A stretch of DNA of 64,000 nt from Aquilonibacter sp963820185 (GTDB lineage Bacteria > Vulcanimicrobiota > Vulcanimicrobiia > Vulcanimicrobiales > Vulcanimicrobiaceae), in the NCBI GenBank assembly GCA_963820185.1, contig CAWFYV010000002.1, positions 124,001 through 188,000 of the forward strand, written 5' to 3'. The notes under the pieces are model-generated. The model ran no database searches. It was not told where the DNA came from and saw nothing but the letters and a program-made list of their open reading frames with translations. Position numbers and translations under genes: made by a program. Shown here one piece after another: positions 17,209 to 26,724 of the stretch. Positions within the stretch are counted from its first letter, which is position 1; each line of letters starts with the position of its first letter.

Positions 17209-19602
17209 CTAAAGAGCGTTTGCCAGAGCCCAACCCTTGGGGGTGCCGATTCCCGCGGCCTGATTATATTGCGACGCGTTGCACGAGTACGCAATATTGT
17301 TGCCCGAGGTGCACGGCGTGTAGTACGTGCTGTAGCCGGTTGACGAGAACAGGCTGTACAGCGTTTGGTTGAGCCAGCCGAGTTTCGTTCCGTGGAGTTC
17401 GTCGGCTTCGATGAACAGTGCCACCGATGCGGGTGAAGACCACGAGGTGCCGAGGTACTCGGCGAACGAGCCTCCCGTATAGACCGCGACATAATCGAAG
17501 GGTAACGATATGTCGGGCTGGTTACGTCCGGTTGTGATCATCCCAGCGATGCCGCTCTGCCAGCTCGGAAGTGCGACCGTCGTCGAGACGCCGCCGCCGC
17601 CGTAGCAGACATTGTTGATGCCGCCGTTGCACGATGCGTCACCAGCCGTGACGGTCTGCAGCACGCCGGAGGTGTTGTAGGTGAAGTTCACGCCGCCGAT
17701 CGACGTGAAGTACGGATCGCCCGCGGGTGCGCTAACGCCTTTGCTAGTGCCGCACTCGTCGGAACCCGTGTCACCCGATGACGCCGAGAATTCGACGCCT
17801 TCGGCCGCGCCTTGCTCCGCGATCGAGTTGGTTGCACTCTCGAACGACGGATCGCTCGATTCGCAACCGCCGAACGAAGAGTTCACGGCGCTGGCCTTGC
17901 CATCGCTCAGGGCCTGGTTGTACGCGTCTTCGATGTTTTGATCCGCGAGCGAACCCATGTCGTAGACGATGATGTTCGCGCCCGGCGCAAGACCGGAGAT
18001 CGTTTGGACATCGAGATCGGTCTCGGGATCGTCACCGCTACCGCCGCCGTCGACGGCTTCGTTGGTGATCGTACCGGTTTGCGTCACACCCGCCGCCGAG
18101 AGATAGCTCGCGACGTAGCTGGTGTTGACCGGATCGTCGATGATGACCGCCGCAGTATAGCCTGCGCCGTTGCAGCCGTGCTGCACCGGGAAGTCAAACG
18201 GCTTCGCGACGCCGGTCGCGAGCGTGCCGCTCGAATTCGAAAGCGGGCCATTGTCGGCTGCCGTGCCGGTACACCCGCTCGCCGGCGAACTCGTCGGCGA
18301 TGCGGTTGGCGACGTGGTCGGCGATGCCGACGGCGTTGGGCTCGGCGAGTGCGTGGGCGAGCTCGTTGGTGTTGGTGTCGGAGCCGTCGTCGGCGTCGGT
18401 GACGGCGTCGGTGTGCTCGTGCCGCCGCTAAGCGCGAGTGACGTCGAATCGACGAAGAAGTTCGTCACGCGCGTGCCACCTTGCACACCGTAGAACTTGA
18501 TCGTGGCGTTGCCGCCGGCATACGATGACACGTTGACGCTCTCTTTGACGTAGCCGCCACCGGTGTTCGTCGTGTTGTTGAACGACTGCACCGTCGTGCC
18601 GTTCACGGTCACGTAGAAGTAATCGATTGCCCGGGTCCTGCTTTCGTTCGTACCTACGAAGAGATAATAGCTAAGCGTTGCCGTGCAACCAGCCGGAATA
18701 GCGACCGTTTGCGAAACGCCCGGATCCGTCACCGGTGACGAATACCCGTCTATCCACGCAAACCAGCTGCCCTGGTATGCATACGGCGAATAGTCGAAGA
18801 TGTCGCCGTTGGGATCGCTCCAGTCGACGTCACCCGACTCGAAGCCCGGATTGAGGAGCAACTGGCCGGTGCAGCCGCTTGCAGCAATACGCATTGTCGC
18901 AGGAGCTTCACTGGGGTTACCTCCGCCTTGCGGCCGGCTCATCGTGACGTTGAGGTTTTGCGGATTGCGGATTACGCCGCCGTCCTGTTCGACCTGCGTC
19001 TGCGCGATCACGACGTTGCTCAGCGAGGCCGTACGAATGTACGACGCAATCGACGACGGCACCGTTGCCGGTTTGACGTTCGCGTAGCGTTGGCCGTATT
19101 TGCCCTGTTGCACGCTGTGCATCTCGGTCGAGAAGAAACTCTCCACCACCGAGCTTGGCGCGCTCGCATCGACGACCGTGCGGTTCGAATAACGATGCGT
19201 AACCGTAAACCCGGCAGCTTGCAGCGCACTTACGACGGCTTGCTCTTGTTGCGCCGTCGGTGCGTACATGCTGTTGAACTGCGCGGGCGTTAGGAATTGG
19301 TGGCCGCCGCCCGGCGCGCTCTGTGCCGCAACGAATTGATCGAGCTGTGCCTGATTGTTGTAGCGCAGCGTGAGCGTTATGCTTACCGGTGAATTAGTCG
19401 GGCGCCGCCCGAGATCGGAAAATGCGAGCGCCCCGCTCGTTTGAGGAACGGAAATCATCGGCGCACTTGGAGCCGATTGATTCTCGGACAGCGGCGCGTT
19501 GTTTGCGCCGGCTCCCGGGAGCGATGATGAGCCGCCACCGCACGCGGTGAGCGACATCACAAGGACCACACACCCCGCCAGTACCCTGTGTGCTGTATGC
19601 AT
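17209..19602 (-). CDS. S53 family serine-carboxyl protease, copy 2, with inserted carbohydrate-binding-like domain
   Basis: A 797-residue paralogue of copy 1 with the same signal/lipobox, prodomain, catalytic blocks (DDPETDLDVQ, SASSGDTGSDECG, LGTSWSSPASVALF) and C-terminus. Between prodomain and Ser-Pro-Thr linker it carries about 150 extra residues (about 240-395) that begin LLNPGFESGDVDWSDP and end FFVDSTSLALSGG. This is a jelly-roll pattern seen in carbohydrate-binding or adhesion modules. The ATG at 19602 is used because GGAGG precedes it; a longer in-frame start at 19644 would add a leader lacking in copy 1. The product is secreted or anchored outside and probably digests protein at low pH. 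Confidence 0.93.
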   Translation of the reverse strand: MHTAHRVLAGCVVLVMSLTACGGGSSSLPGAGANNAPLSENQSAPSAPMISVPQTSGALAFSDLGRRPTNSPVSITLTLRYNNQAQLDQFVAAQSAPGGGHQFLTPAQFNSMYAPTAQQEQAVVSALQAAGFTVTHRYSNRTVVDASAPSSVVESFFSTEMHSVQQGKYGQRYANVKPATVPSSIASYIRTASLSNVVIAQTQVEQDGGVIRNPQNLNVTMSRPQGGGNPSEAPATMRIAASGCTGQLLLNPGFESGDVDWSDPNGDIFDYSPYAYQGSWFAWIDGYSSPVTDPGVSQTVAIPAGCTATLSYYLFVGTNESRTRAIDYFYVTVNGTTVQSFNNTTNTGGGYVKESVNVSSYAGGNATIKFYGVQGGTRVTNFFVDSTSLALSGGTSTPTPSPTPTTAPTPTPTSSPTHSPSPTPSASPTTSPTASPTSSPASGCTGTAADNGPLSNSSGTLATGVAKPFDFPVQHGCNGAGYTAAVIIDDPVNTSYVASYLSAAGVTQTGTITNEAVDGGGSGDDPETDLDVQTISGLAPGANIIVYDMGSLADQNIEDAYNQALSDGKASAVNSSFGGCESSDPSFESATNSIAEQGAAEGVEFSASSGDTGSDECGTSKGVSAPAGDPYFTSIGGVNFTYNTSGVLQTVTAGDASCNGGINNVCYGGGGVSTTVALPSWQSGIAGMITTGRNQPDISLPFDYVAVYTGGSFAEYLGTSWSSPASVALFIEADELHGTKLGWLNQTLYSLFSSTGYSTYYTPCTSGNNIAYSCNASQYNQAAGIGTPKGWALANAL

Positions 19603-19763
19603 AAGCCTCCTAGCAAATAAGAGCAGCAAAATGCGCGCGGCCAATCCCGCACGATGCTGACAAATTTACTGGTAAATTACTGGCAAATACAACAGGCGAG
19701 CGTGGCTTTTTCAGGGTATCTTTTGCACCAGCCACGCGGGCCGGGTAGCCCATTTGCACTAGT
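19603..19763 (-). repeat. Duplicated upstream region of S53 copy 2
   Basis: Homologous to 16942-17102 (see there), with the same ribosome site, the same internal blocks and the dyad at the same distance. The next 53 bases, up to the SDR stop at 19817, show nothing I can name. Confidence 0.75.
19746..19763. promoter_or_regulatory. Candidate operator dyad upstream of S53 copy 2
   Basis: Plus-strand TAGCCCATTTGCACTAGT. The inverted arms TAGCCCA / TGCACTA have two mismatches around a 2-base centre. It lies 143 bases before the start codon, exactly as in copy 1. Confidence 0.55.
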
Positions 19764-19816
19764 ATAGGCAACGGGATGTAGCCAACGTAGAAATGGTTGC
19801 TGTAGCGCGCACCGCG

Positions 19817-20572
19817 TCATTGTTCGATCAGCTTGCGCGAAATCCAAAGCAAAAGACGACGTGGGGTGATGCGCACCAGTAATGCCAACATTTTATTGGA
19901 GAGTCCAGGAATTTCGAGGTCTTTGCCGGCCAGCATCGCGCGATAGCCCGCTCGCGCAACCGATGCGGCGTCCGCCATCGGCATTTTGAAGAGCAGCGTC
20001 TGCTTCATATCCGCGCGTTCCGCGAATCCGGTGGCCGTCGCGCCCGGCGCAAGACACGTTACGGTGACGCCACTGCCACGCGATTCCTCCGCAATCGCTT
20101 GGGAAAACGAGAGCACGTACGCTTTCGACGCGTAGTACACCGCGCCGAACGGCCCGGGAAGAAATCCGGCGGTTGACGCCACGTTGAGGATCCGCCCCGC
20201 TCCGCGTTCGCGCATCCCCGGTAAATAGGAACGGCACAACTCGGTGACCGTTACGACGTCGAGCAGCAGCTCTTCGTGCGTGCGTTGCGGTGGGATCGCA
20301 TCGAAACGCCCGTTGCTCGCAAAGCCCGCATTGTTGATCAGAATGTCGCACGAGGGTACGCGCTCGTGCAGGCGCGCAGCAGCGTCGGGCGCGCCGAGAT
20401 CTTGCGCGATCGTTTCAACCTTAACCGCGTACTGCGCGATGAGTTCCCGCGCTATCGCCTCGAGTTTATCGCCCGAGCGCGCGACGAGCACGAGATCGTG
20501 ACCGTCGGCCGCGAGCAGCTTCGCGAATTCGAGCCCTAAGCCACCGGACGCGCCGGTCACGAGCGCTTTCAC
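19817..20572 (-). CDS. Short-chain dehydrogenase/reductase
   Basis: A 251-residue classical SDR that should oxidise or reduce an alcohol/ketone with NAD(P). The Rossmann motif TGASGGLGLEFAKLL is at the N-terminus, NNAGFASNGRF follows, and the catalytic Tyr/Lys are in VYYASKAYVLSFSQ, preceded by Ser in NVASTAGF. The tail is rich in Arg and Leu (RRLLLWISRKLIEQ), which may sit on the membrane. The substrate is unknown. The GTG start at 20572 lies 9 bases after the end of the ROK kinase gene, so the two form an operon. Confidence 0.9.
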   Translation of the reverse strand: MKALVTGASGGLGLEFAKLLAADGHDLVLVARSGDKLEAIARELIAQYAVKVETIAQDLGAPDAAARLHERVPSCDILINNAGFASNGRFDAIPPQRTHEELLLDVVTVTELCRSYLPGMRERGAGRILNVASTAGFLPGPFGAVYYASKAYVLSFSQAIAEESRGSGVTVTCLAPGATATGFAERADMKQTLLFKMPMADAASVARAGYRAMLAGKDLEIPGLSNKMLALLVRITPRRLLLWISRKLIEQ

Positions 20573-20581
20573 GGCGCAGCC

Positions 20582-21541
20582 CTACGAACCGAGCGTGGTG
20601 AGTCCGCCACGGAATGCCATCGTCGCAGCACCAACTTGACCTGCATCGTTTCCCAGCTGTGCCACGACGATCCGGGTCGTGCCGCGCGGCACCATCGTGG
20701 TCAAGTCGTCGACGCGTCCGCGGACGGCGTCAAGCATGAAGTCGGCCGCACTCGACACGCCGCCGCCGAGCGCGATCACCTCGGGGTTGACGAACGCGAT
20801 GATGTTTGCGAGACCAATCGAAAGGTCGGCCGTGAAATTCTTCCAGGCCGCGAGGGCATGCAGGTCGCCGGCCTGCGCCATCTTGCGAATCTTCTTCGAT
20901 CCGAGCTTATCGCGGTCCATATCGAGCAGGGTACTGCGCGGGAAGGACGGCGCGACCGCAAAGGCGTGACGGATCAACCCCGTCCCGGAGGCTTGCGCTT
21001 CAAAGCAGCCGATCTTGCCGCAGCTGCACACGAAGCCATCGCTCGGACGAATCTGATGGTGGCCAACCTCGCCTGCGCCGAAGCGGTTGCCCAGGATCAG
21101 GTCGCCGTCGGCAACGATTCCGCCGCCTATCCCGGTGCCTAACGTCAGCAGCACGAAGTTGCGCGTGCCCCGGCCCATGCCGTAGGTGAACTCGCCCAGC
21201 GTCGCGCAGCGGGCGTCGTTGCCGACGAAGACCGGCATGTCGAAGTGCGCGCGTAGGCTCTCGCCGAGCGGGGCGTTCGTCCACTTCAAGTTAGGGCTGT
21301 ACAAGATGGCACCCGACCGCGGCTCGACATTGCCGGGAGAGCCGATGCCGATGCCGACGACCTCTTTCGCATCGGGGTCCTTGAGGGCGCTTTCGATCGT
21401 ACTGACGAGCACCGCGCTTACCGCGCTAAAGGAAAGGTCTTCTAAATCGACCTCGTGCTGGCGATGGATCGTGCCGTCCTCACCGACGACGGCGGCGGTT
21501 ATGTGCGAACCGCCAAGGTCGACACCGATTGCTGTGCGCAA
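20582..21541 (-). CDS. ROK family sugar kinase (glucokinase-like)
   Basis: A cytosolic kinase that should phosphorylate glucose or a related hexose. The ATP phosphate loop is GVDLGGSHITAAVV, the sugar site has NDARCATLGE, GTGIGGGIVADG and GAGEVGHHQIRP, and the ROK zinc motif CSCGKIGCFE is complete. At 319 residues it matches ROK glucokinases. I prefer the TTG at 21541 because GGGGGA lies just upstream and homology starts at once; an in-frame start at 21613 would add 24 unlikely residues. It is co-transcribed with the SDR. Confidence 0.88.
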   Translation of the reverse strand: MRTAIGVDLGGSHITAAVVGEDGTIHRQHEVDLEDLSFSAVSAVLVSTIESALKDPDAKEVVGIGIGSPGNVEPRSGAILYSPNLKWTNAPLGESLRAHFDMPVFVGNDARCATLGEFTYGMGRGTRNFVLLTLGTGIGGGIVADGDLILGNRFGAGEVGHHQIRPSDGFVCSCGKIGCFEAQASGTGLIRHAFAVAPSFPRSTLLDMDRDKLGSKKIRKMAQAGDLHALAAWKNFTADLSIGLANIIAFVNPEVIALGGGVSSAADFMLDAVRGRVDDLTTMVPRGTTRIVVAQLGNDAGQVGAATMAFRGGLTTLGS

Positions 21542-21636
21542 GTAATCATCCCCCGCATCAAACGCTGGAACCGGGCGGATAAAGTACTCCAGACCACCAG
21601 GCCGCACCCGCAACGTGTAGCGAACTTTGCCGAATC

Positions 21637-22308
21637 ATGGAAACCATCGATCTACTCACCCTGCGCGACTTCACCAAACGCACAGGCCAGCCCACGCACC
21701 CCGAACTGCTCGACGCGCGCCCTATGGAGCATGTCAACGAGATCGAGATCACCGAAGAACACATCACGATCACGTACGACGAAAAAACCACGCGCTTCTA
21801 CAACGCGAATGAAATCACTAAACGCGAATGGGTCTACAAATATAATGATGACCCGGAGTTCGTACGCGCGATCGGCAAGGTGATCGATCTCGCGCGCAAG
21901 CATCTCAAAGACTTACCCGAAAACATCACGTGCCCGCCCGGTTGCGCGCAGTGCTGTTCGGGCTACGAACCATTCGTGAGTCGACCCGACGTCGAGCGCA
22001 TTGCTAAGCACCTCGGCATGACGTATACACAAGTCATGGATGAGTACATAGAAAAGCGCCCGTCTGCAGATGGCTTCCACGTGGGATGGGTACGCAAAGT
22101 CACCGACGATCTGGCCGATAGGTGCGTCTTCTTGATGGGAAGCAAAAGCGGGCGTTACTACTGCGGGATCTATGCCGCCAGGCCGCACGATTGCGCGGAT
22201 TTCACGCCGATCGGTTGCGACGACGTCGACGAGGATCTCTCGCACCGCGGCCTGATGAAGATCGGCAAGGAATTCAAACCGAACGCACGCCGGCGCAAGC
22301 GCAGGTAA
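21637..22308 (+). CDS. YkgJ-like Cys-cluster protein
   Basis: A 223-residue protein with the metal-binding Cys cluster of the YkgJ/CxxCxxCC family: CPPGCAQCCSGYEPFVS, then DRCVFL, YYCGIYAARPHDCADF and GCDDV. The cluster probably binds zinc or an iron-sulfur centre. The biochemical role of the family is not established. The N-terminal 70 residues are specific to this subgroup. It is followed after 28 bases by the beta-propeller gene, so they may share a promoter. Confidence 0.75.
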   Translation: METIDLLTLRDFTKRTGQPTHPELLDARPMEHVNEIEITEEHITITYDEKTTRFYNANEITKREWVYKYNDDPEFVRAIGKVIDLARKHLKDLPENITCPPGCAQCCSGYEPFVSRPDVERIAKHLGMTYTQVMDEYIEKRPSADGFHVGWVRKVTDDLADRCVFLMGSKSGRYYCGIYAARPHDCADFTPIGCDDVDEDLSHRGLMKIGKEFKPNARRRKRR

Positions 22309-22336
22309 CGGCTATTGCGCGACGGTAGGTAGCGGC

Positions 22337-25321
22337 ATGACGCCGTCACTGATTCGCCGCGCCGTCGCGCTGTGCGCCGCGCTGGCAATGTTGGCACAAT
22401 TTGTTCCGGCCGTAGCGGCCGACGGAACGGTTTCCGGATCGCAATACGCGGGCCTACAGTGGAGATTCATCGGACCCTTGCGCGGTGGGCGCACCAAAGC
22501 GATTGCGGGTGTACCGAGCGCACCGAATCGTTTCTACATCGCCGCGGTCAACGGCGGCATTTGGCGCACCGACGATGCCGGTCGCACGTGGCGGCCGATC
22601 TTCGACGATCAGTCGACCGGGTCGGTTGGAGCGCTCGCGGTTGCGGCAAGCGACCCGAACGTCATCTACGCCGGGAGCGGTGAAGGCCTGCAACGCCCCG
22701 ATCTCTCGGTCGGCAACGGCATCTACAAATCGACCGATGGCGGCAACACGTGGAAGCACCTCGGATTAGGTGACGGGCAGCAAATTCCGCAGATCGCGGT
22801 TGATGCAAACGACGCGAACCGGCTTTTCGTCGCCGTGCTCGGACATCCGTACGGTCCCAATCCGGAACGCGGGATCTACCGTTCTACGGATGGTGGTACA
22901 ACATTCACGCGCGTGCTCTATCGCGACGATAATACCGGTGCCTACGACGTACGGATCGATCCCGCCAATCCGCAAGTCGTCTACGCCACGCTGTGGGCGG
23001 CGCGGCAAGCCCCGTGGGAAATCGGCGGATCGTTCGAACGGCCCGGAAGCGGCATCTTCAAGTCGACCGACGGTGGCGATCATTGGTCGCGCCTCCAAGG
23101 CGGATTACCCGCTGCGATGGGGCGCGCAGAGGTCGCGATCGCACCCTCGAACACGCAGGTTGTCTACGCGTACGTGGACGGCTACGGCAGCACCGGCGGC
23201 ACGGTCTTTCGCAGCGACGACGCCGGAGCGAATTTCAGCAAGATGAGCGACGATCAAAGTACGATTGGCGAACGCGGCGACGATCTCGTCGCGATCGCGG
23301 TCGATCCCAAAGATCCGCAAACGGTCTACGTCACCAGCACCTCGACGTACCGCTCGAGCGATGGAGGCAAGCACTTCACCGCGATCAAGGGCGCGCCCGG
23401 TGGCGACGACTATCAGAACGTCTGGATCAACCCCACCGACCCAAATATCATCGCACTCACGAGCGATCAAGGCGCGACGATCTCGGTCGATCATGGAGCC
23501 ACGTGGAGTTCATGGTACAACCAGCCGACGGCGCAGATGTATCATGTGAACACTGACAACCGGTTTCCATACTGGGTCTGCGGTGGCCAGCAAGAGTCCG
23601 GTTCGGCTTGCGTGCAGAGCCGCGGTGATTGGGGCCAGATCACCGAGCGCGATTGGCATCCGGTCGGCGCCGAGGAGTACGGCTACGTCGTTCCCGATCC
23701 GTTGCATGCAGGCGTGTTCTTCGGCGGCAAGGTCGAAAAATTCGACGAGCGTACCGCGCAGCAGCTAGAAGTCGCGCCGAAGCCAATGCGTCCGAAGGGC
23801 TATCGGGTCGTGCGCACCGAGCCGATCGCCTTCGATCACTTCGATCAGTCGCTCATGTACTTCGGCGCCAACCAAGTCTACGCGACCCGCGACGGCGGAA
23901 TGTCGTGGCACACGATTAGCCCCGACCTCACCCGCCCGCACTATGCAATTCCAAGTGTCATTAGTACATTTGAGCCGAGCGATCCCCAAAAAGGCGCGCA
24001 TCGCGGGGTTGTGTACGCGCTCGCGCCCTCGTACAAACATCCCGGCACGATCTGGGCTGGAACCGACGATGGCTTGATGTGGATCACGCGCGACGGCGGA
24101 GCACACTGGCGCAACATCACGCCCCCCGATCTGAGCGCGTGGAGCAAGATCTCGATCGTCGATGCCTCGCGCTTCGACGACAACACTGCATACATCGCCG
24201 TGAACCGCTTCCGCCTCGACGATCTGCATCCGTGGGTCTATCGCACGCACGATGGTGGCGCGCACTGGACAAAGATCACAAACGGCTTACCCGGCGACGA
24301 ACCGGTCAATGCAGTCCGCGCGGATCCGAAAGTGCAAGGGCTGCTCTATGCCGGCAGCGAGGGCACCGTCTCCGTGTCGTTCGACGACGGCAATCATTGG
24401 CAGTCGCTGCAGTCCAATCTTCCCCACACGTCGATGCGCGATCTCAACGTCCACGACAACGATCTCGTGGTCGCGACACACGGCCGCGGCTTCTGGATTC
24501 TCGATGACATCGAACCGTTACGTGAACTCGCGCATACGAGCGCCTGGAACGGCCCGCATCTCTTTGCGCCGATCACCGCATACCGCATCCGGCGCAACAC
24601 CAACACCGACACGCCGTTGCCGCCGGAGGAGCCGCACGGCACCAATCCGCCGGACGGTGCGGTCCTCTACTATGCGTTGCCGGCGTCCGCAACGCATGTC
24701 GCGATCACGATCGAGGATGCCCATGGCGTCGCGGTGCGTCGCTACTCGAGCGACGATCCGGCTCCACGCGCGGTCGAATTCGATAAGCCTACCTACTGGG
24801 AGCGGCCGTTCGTCCGTCCGGCGACCGATGCGGGGATGCATCGTTTCGTTTGGGATCTGCGTGAACCGGCGCCGGAGTCAGTCGCGGTCGACCTGCCGAT
24901 CTCGGCAAACTATGAAGACACACCGCGCGTACCGCAAGGTGCACTCATCGTTCCGGGACGGTACGTCGTGAAGCTCGACGTCGACGGCGTCGTCCGGTCG
25001 CAACCGTTGCGTATCTTCATGGACCCACGCCTCAGCGTGGCGCAGCCGGTACTCGAACGCCAGTACGCCATGGCCCACGACATCGCGACACTGCTCGATC
25101 GCACCTATGATGCTCGCACACGTGACCTTGCGCGCAAGGACGCAAAGGATGCCGCGGCTTTGAGCAGGATTAACGGAGGCCTAAGCTTTCTGATCGATCT
25201 CATCGAGGGCGCCGACGCGCCGGTGCCCCAGGGCACGACCCAAGCCTACTGCACGCTGCGGTCGCAGGCACTGGCAGCACTAGGCTCGACGAACACGCGG
25301 AACCCACAATGCGGCCAATAG
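22337..25321 (+). CDS. Secreted Asp-box beta-propeller (sortilin/VPS10-like) protein
   Basis: A 994-residue exported protein (signal peptide ALCAALAMLAQFVPAVAA). I count ten Asp-box repeats of the form S/T-x-D-x-G-x-x-W/F, such as STDGGNTW, STDGGTTF, STDGGDHW, SSDGGKHF, TRDGGMSW, TRDGGAHW, THDGGAHW and SFDDGNHW. This marks two seven- to ten-bladed propellers of the sortilin / BNR type. The last 250 residues form a beta-sandwich and helical tail (VWDLREPAPESV). Family members are often annotated as glycosyl hydrolases, but no catalytic residues are evident, and a binding or scaffold role is as likely. Confidence 0.8.
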   Translation: MTPSLIRRAVALCAALAMLAQFVPAVAADGTVSGSQYAGLQWRFIGPLRGGRTKAIAGVPSAPNRFYIAAVNGGIWRTDDAGRTWRPIFDDQSTGSVGALAVAASDPNVIYAGSGEGLQRPDLSVGNGIYKSTDGGNTWKHLGLGDGQQIPQIAVDANDANRLFVAVLGHPYGPNPERGIYRSTDGGTTFTRVLYRDDNTGAYDVRIDPANPQVVYATLWAARQAPWEIGGSFERPGSGIFKSTDGGDHWSRLQGGLPAAMGRAEVAIAPSNTQVVYAYVDGYGSTGGTVFRSDDAGANFSKMSDDQSTIGERGDDLVAIAVDPKDPQTVYVTSTSTYRSSDGGKHFTAIKGAPGGDDYQNVWINPTDPNIIALTSDQGATISVDHGATWSSWYNQPTAQMYHVNTDNRFPYWVCGGQQESGSACVQSRGDWGQITERDWHPVGAEEYGYVVPDPLHAGVFFGGKVEKFDERTAQQLEVAPKPMRPKGYRVVRTEPIAFDHFDQSLMYFGANQVYATRDGGMSWHTISPDLTRPHYAIPSVISTFEPSDPQKGAHRGVVYALAPSYKHPGTIWAGTDDGLMWITRDGGAHWRNITPPDLSAWSKISIVDASRFDDNTAYIAVNRFRLDDLHPWVYRTHDGGAHWTKITNGLPGDEPVNAVRADPKVQGLLYAGSEGTVSVSFDDGNHWQSLQSNLPHTSMRDLNVHDNDLVVATHGRGFWILDDIEPLRELAHTSAWNGPHLFAPITAYRIRRNTNTDTPLPPEEPHGTNPPDGAVLYYALPASATHVAITIEDAHGVAVRRYSSDDPAPRAVEFDKPTYWERPFVRPATDAGMHRFVWDLREPAPESVAVDLPISANYEDTPRVPQGALIVPGRYVVKLDVDGVVRSQPLRIFMDPRLSVAQPVLERQYAMAHDIATLLDRTYDARTRDLARKDAKDAAALSRINGGLSFLIDLIEGADAPVPQGTTQAYCTLRSQALAALGSTNTRNPQCGQ

Positions 25322-25355
25322 CGTTTCAGTCAATGTTAGAAGGAGTCACGCACTC

Positions 25356-25775
25356 ATGAACAATCTTCGTTTCGCTCTCCTCGGCGCGGCGCTCGCAGGC
25401 GTGCTAGCTGCGACCGCATCCGCAGCTACCCCTAGCACCATCACGATCAAGATGGTGGCGCAAAATGACAGCGGTGAAAACGGCACTGCAACGCTTACAC
25501 AGCTTCCCGACGGCAGCACGCGCGTCGAGCTCAAACTCGACGGCGCACCCAAGGACGTCGCGCAGCCGACGCACATTCACGTCGGCAACTGCGGAAAAAT
25601 CAATAAAGCACCCGAGTATCCTTTGACGCCGACGACGAACGGTGTGGCCGTCTCGACGGTCAAGGGCGTGTCGCTCGCCGATTTGCTCAAAGGCACGTAC
25701 GCGATCAACGTCCACAAGAGTGCCACGGACATCCCCACCTACGTCTCGTGCGGTAACATCACCGCTCCGATGTAA
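25356..25775 (+). CDS. Small secreted CHRD-like protein
   Basis: A 139-residue exported protein (signal peptide LLGAALAGVLAATASAA). The mature part is a small beta-barrel like the CHRD or Cu/Zn-SOD-like fold, with THIHVGNCGK, INVHKS and a second Cys in YVSCGNI that could form a disulfide. A metal site is possible from the His residues but cannot be shown. The ATG at 25356 follows AGAAGGAG. It lies 34 bases after the propeller gene and may share its transcript. The end overlaps the convergent dehydratase gene by 17 bases. Confidence 0.7.
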   Translation: MNNLRFALLGAALAGVLAATASAATPSTITIKMVAQNDSGENGTATLTQLPDGSTRVELKLDGAPKDVAQPTHIHVGNCGKINKAPEYPLTPTTNGVAVSTVKGVSLADLLKGTYAINVHKSATDIPTYVSCGNITAPM

Positions 25776-26724
25776 GGAGCGAAGCGAATCTCGCACGATC
25801 GACGTTACCACCAGAGATAACAATGCCGATCCGCTTACCGCGAATCGGCATTCGTTCGTGGAGCACGGCGGCAAACGCCGCGGCGCCGCTGGGCTCGACC
25901 ACGAGCTTCATGCGCTCGAAGAGCAAGCGCATTGCCTCGACCAATTCGTCGTCGCTTACCGTGGCGACGCCGGCCGCGTGCTCTTTGATGATCGGAAACG
26001 TCACTTCACCCGGCGACTGCGTCTGCAAGCCGTCGGCGATCGTTTTGGGCACATCGATCGTGACGCGTTCGCCACGCTGCAACGACTGCTGCACGTCGTT
26101 CCCGGCGTGCGGCTCCACCCCCCAGATCTCAATGTCCACGTCGAGCCCGTGTGCGGCGATGCAACAACCGGCCAACAATCCGCCGCCGCCGAGCGGCGTG
26201 ACGATCGTATCCAGCGGGCCGGCGTCGTGCAGCAATTCGAGTGCGGTCGTTCCCGCGCCGGCCGCGATGCGCGCGTCGTCATATGGCGGCACGATCGTCG
26301 CGCCGCGCTCTTGCGCGAGGCGCTGTGCGATCACCGCGCGATTCTCCTCCGAACGTTCGTAGAGCACAACCTCGGCCCCGTAGCCGCGCGTCGCCGCGAG
26401 CTTACTCTCCGGCGCATCGCGCGGCATCACGATCGTCGCCGGAATGCCCAACAGTTGCGCGGCAAGCGCAACACCCTGGGCATGATTGCCGCTCGAGTAT
26501 GCGACCACGCCACCGCGACGCTCCGCGTTCGAGAGCTGCGCAAGGCGATTGTAGGCACCGCGAAATTTGAACGCCCCCATGCGCTGCAAGTTCTCGCATT
26601 TGAAAAACAGCTGGGCACCCGTTCGTTCGTTAAACGTAGCCGACGTCATCGTCGGGGTGTGGTGCGCCACGCCGCGAATGCGATCCGCGGCCTCGACGAC
26701 ATCGTTGAAGCTAAGTGGCTGCAT
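25759..26724 (-). CDS. PLP-dependent threonine/serine dehydratase (or serine racemase)
   Basis: A 321-residue fold-type II PLP enzyme. The PLP Lys is in MGAFKFRGAYN, the Asn-loop is SSGNHAQGVALAA, and the phosphate cradle is PLGGGGLLAGC. It lacks the C-terminal ACT-like regulatory domain of biosynthetic IlvA, so it resembles catabolic TdcB, serine racemase or phenylserine dehydratase. The reaction would deaminate Thr or Ser to a 2-oxo acid. The ATG at 26724 lies inside the end of the lipoprotein gene (14-base overlap), the last step of an operon that includes RF3. Confidence 0.88.
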   Translation of the reverse strand: MQPLSFNDVVEAADRIRGVAHHTPTMTSATFNERTGAQLFFKCENLQRMGAFKFRGAYNRLAQLSNAERRGGVVAYSSGNHAQGVALAAQLLGIPATIVMPRDAPESKLAATRGYGAEVVLYERSEENRAVIAQRLAQERGATIVPPYDDARIAAGAGTTALELLHDAGPLDTIVTPLGGGGLLAGCCIAAHGLDVDIEIWGVEPHAGNDVQQSLQRGERVTIDVPKTIADGLQTQSPGEVTFPIIKEHAAGVATVSDDELVEAMRLLFERMKLVVEPSGAAAFAAVLHERMPIRGKRIGIVISGGNVDRARFASLLTSER

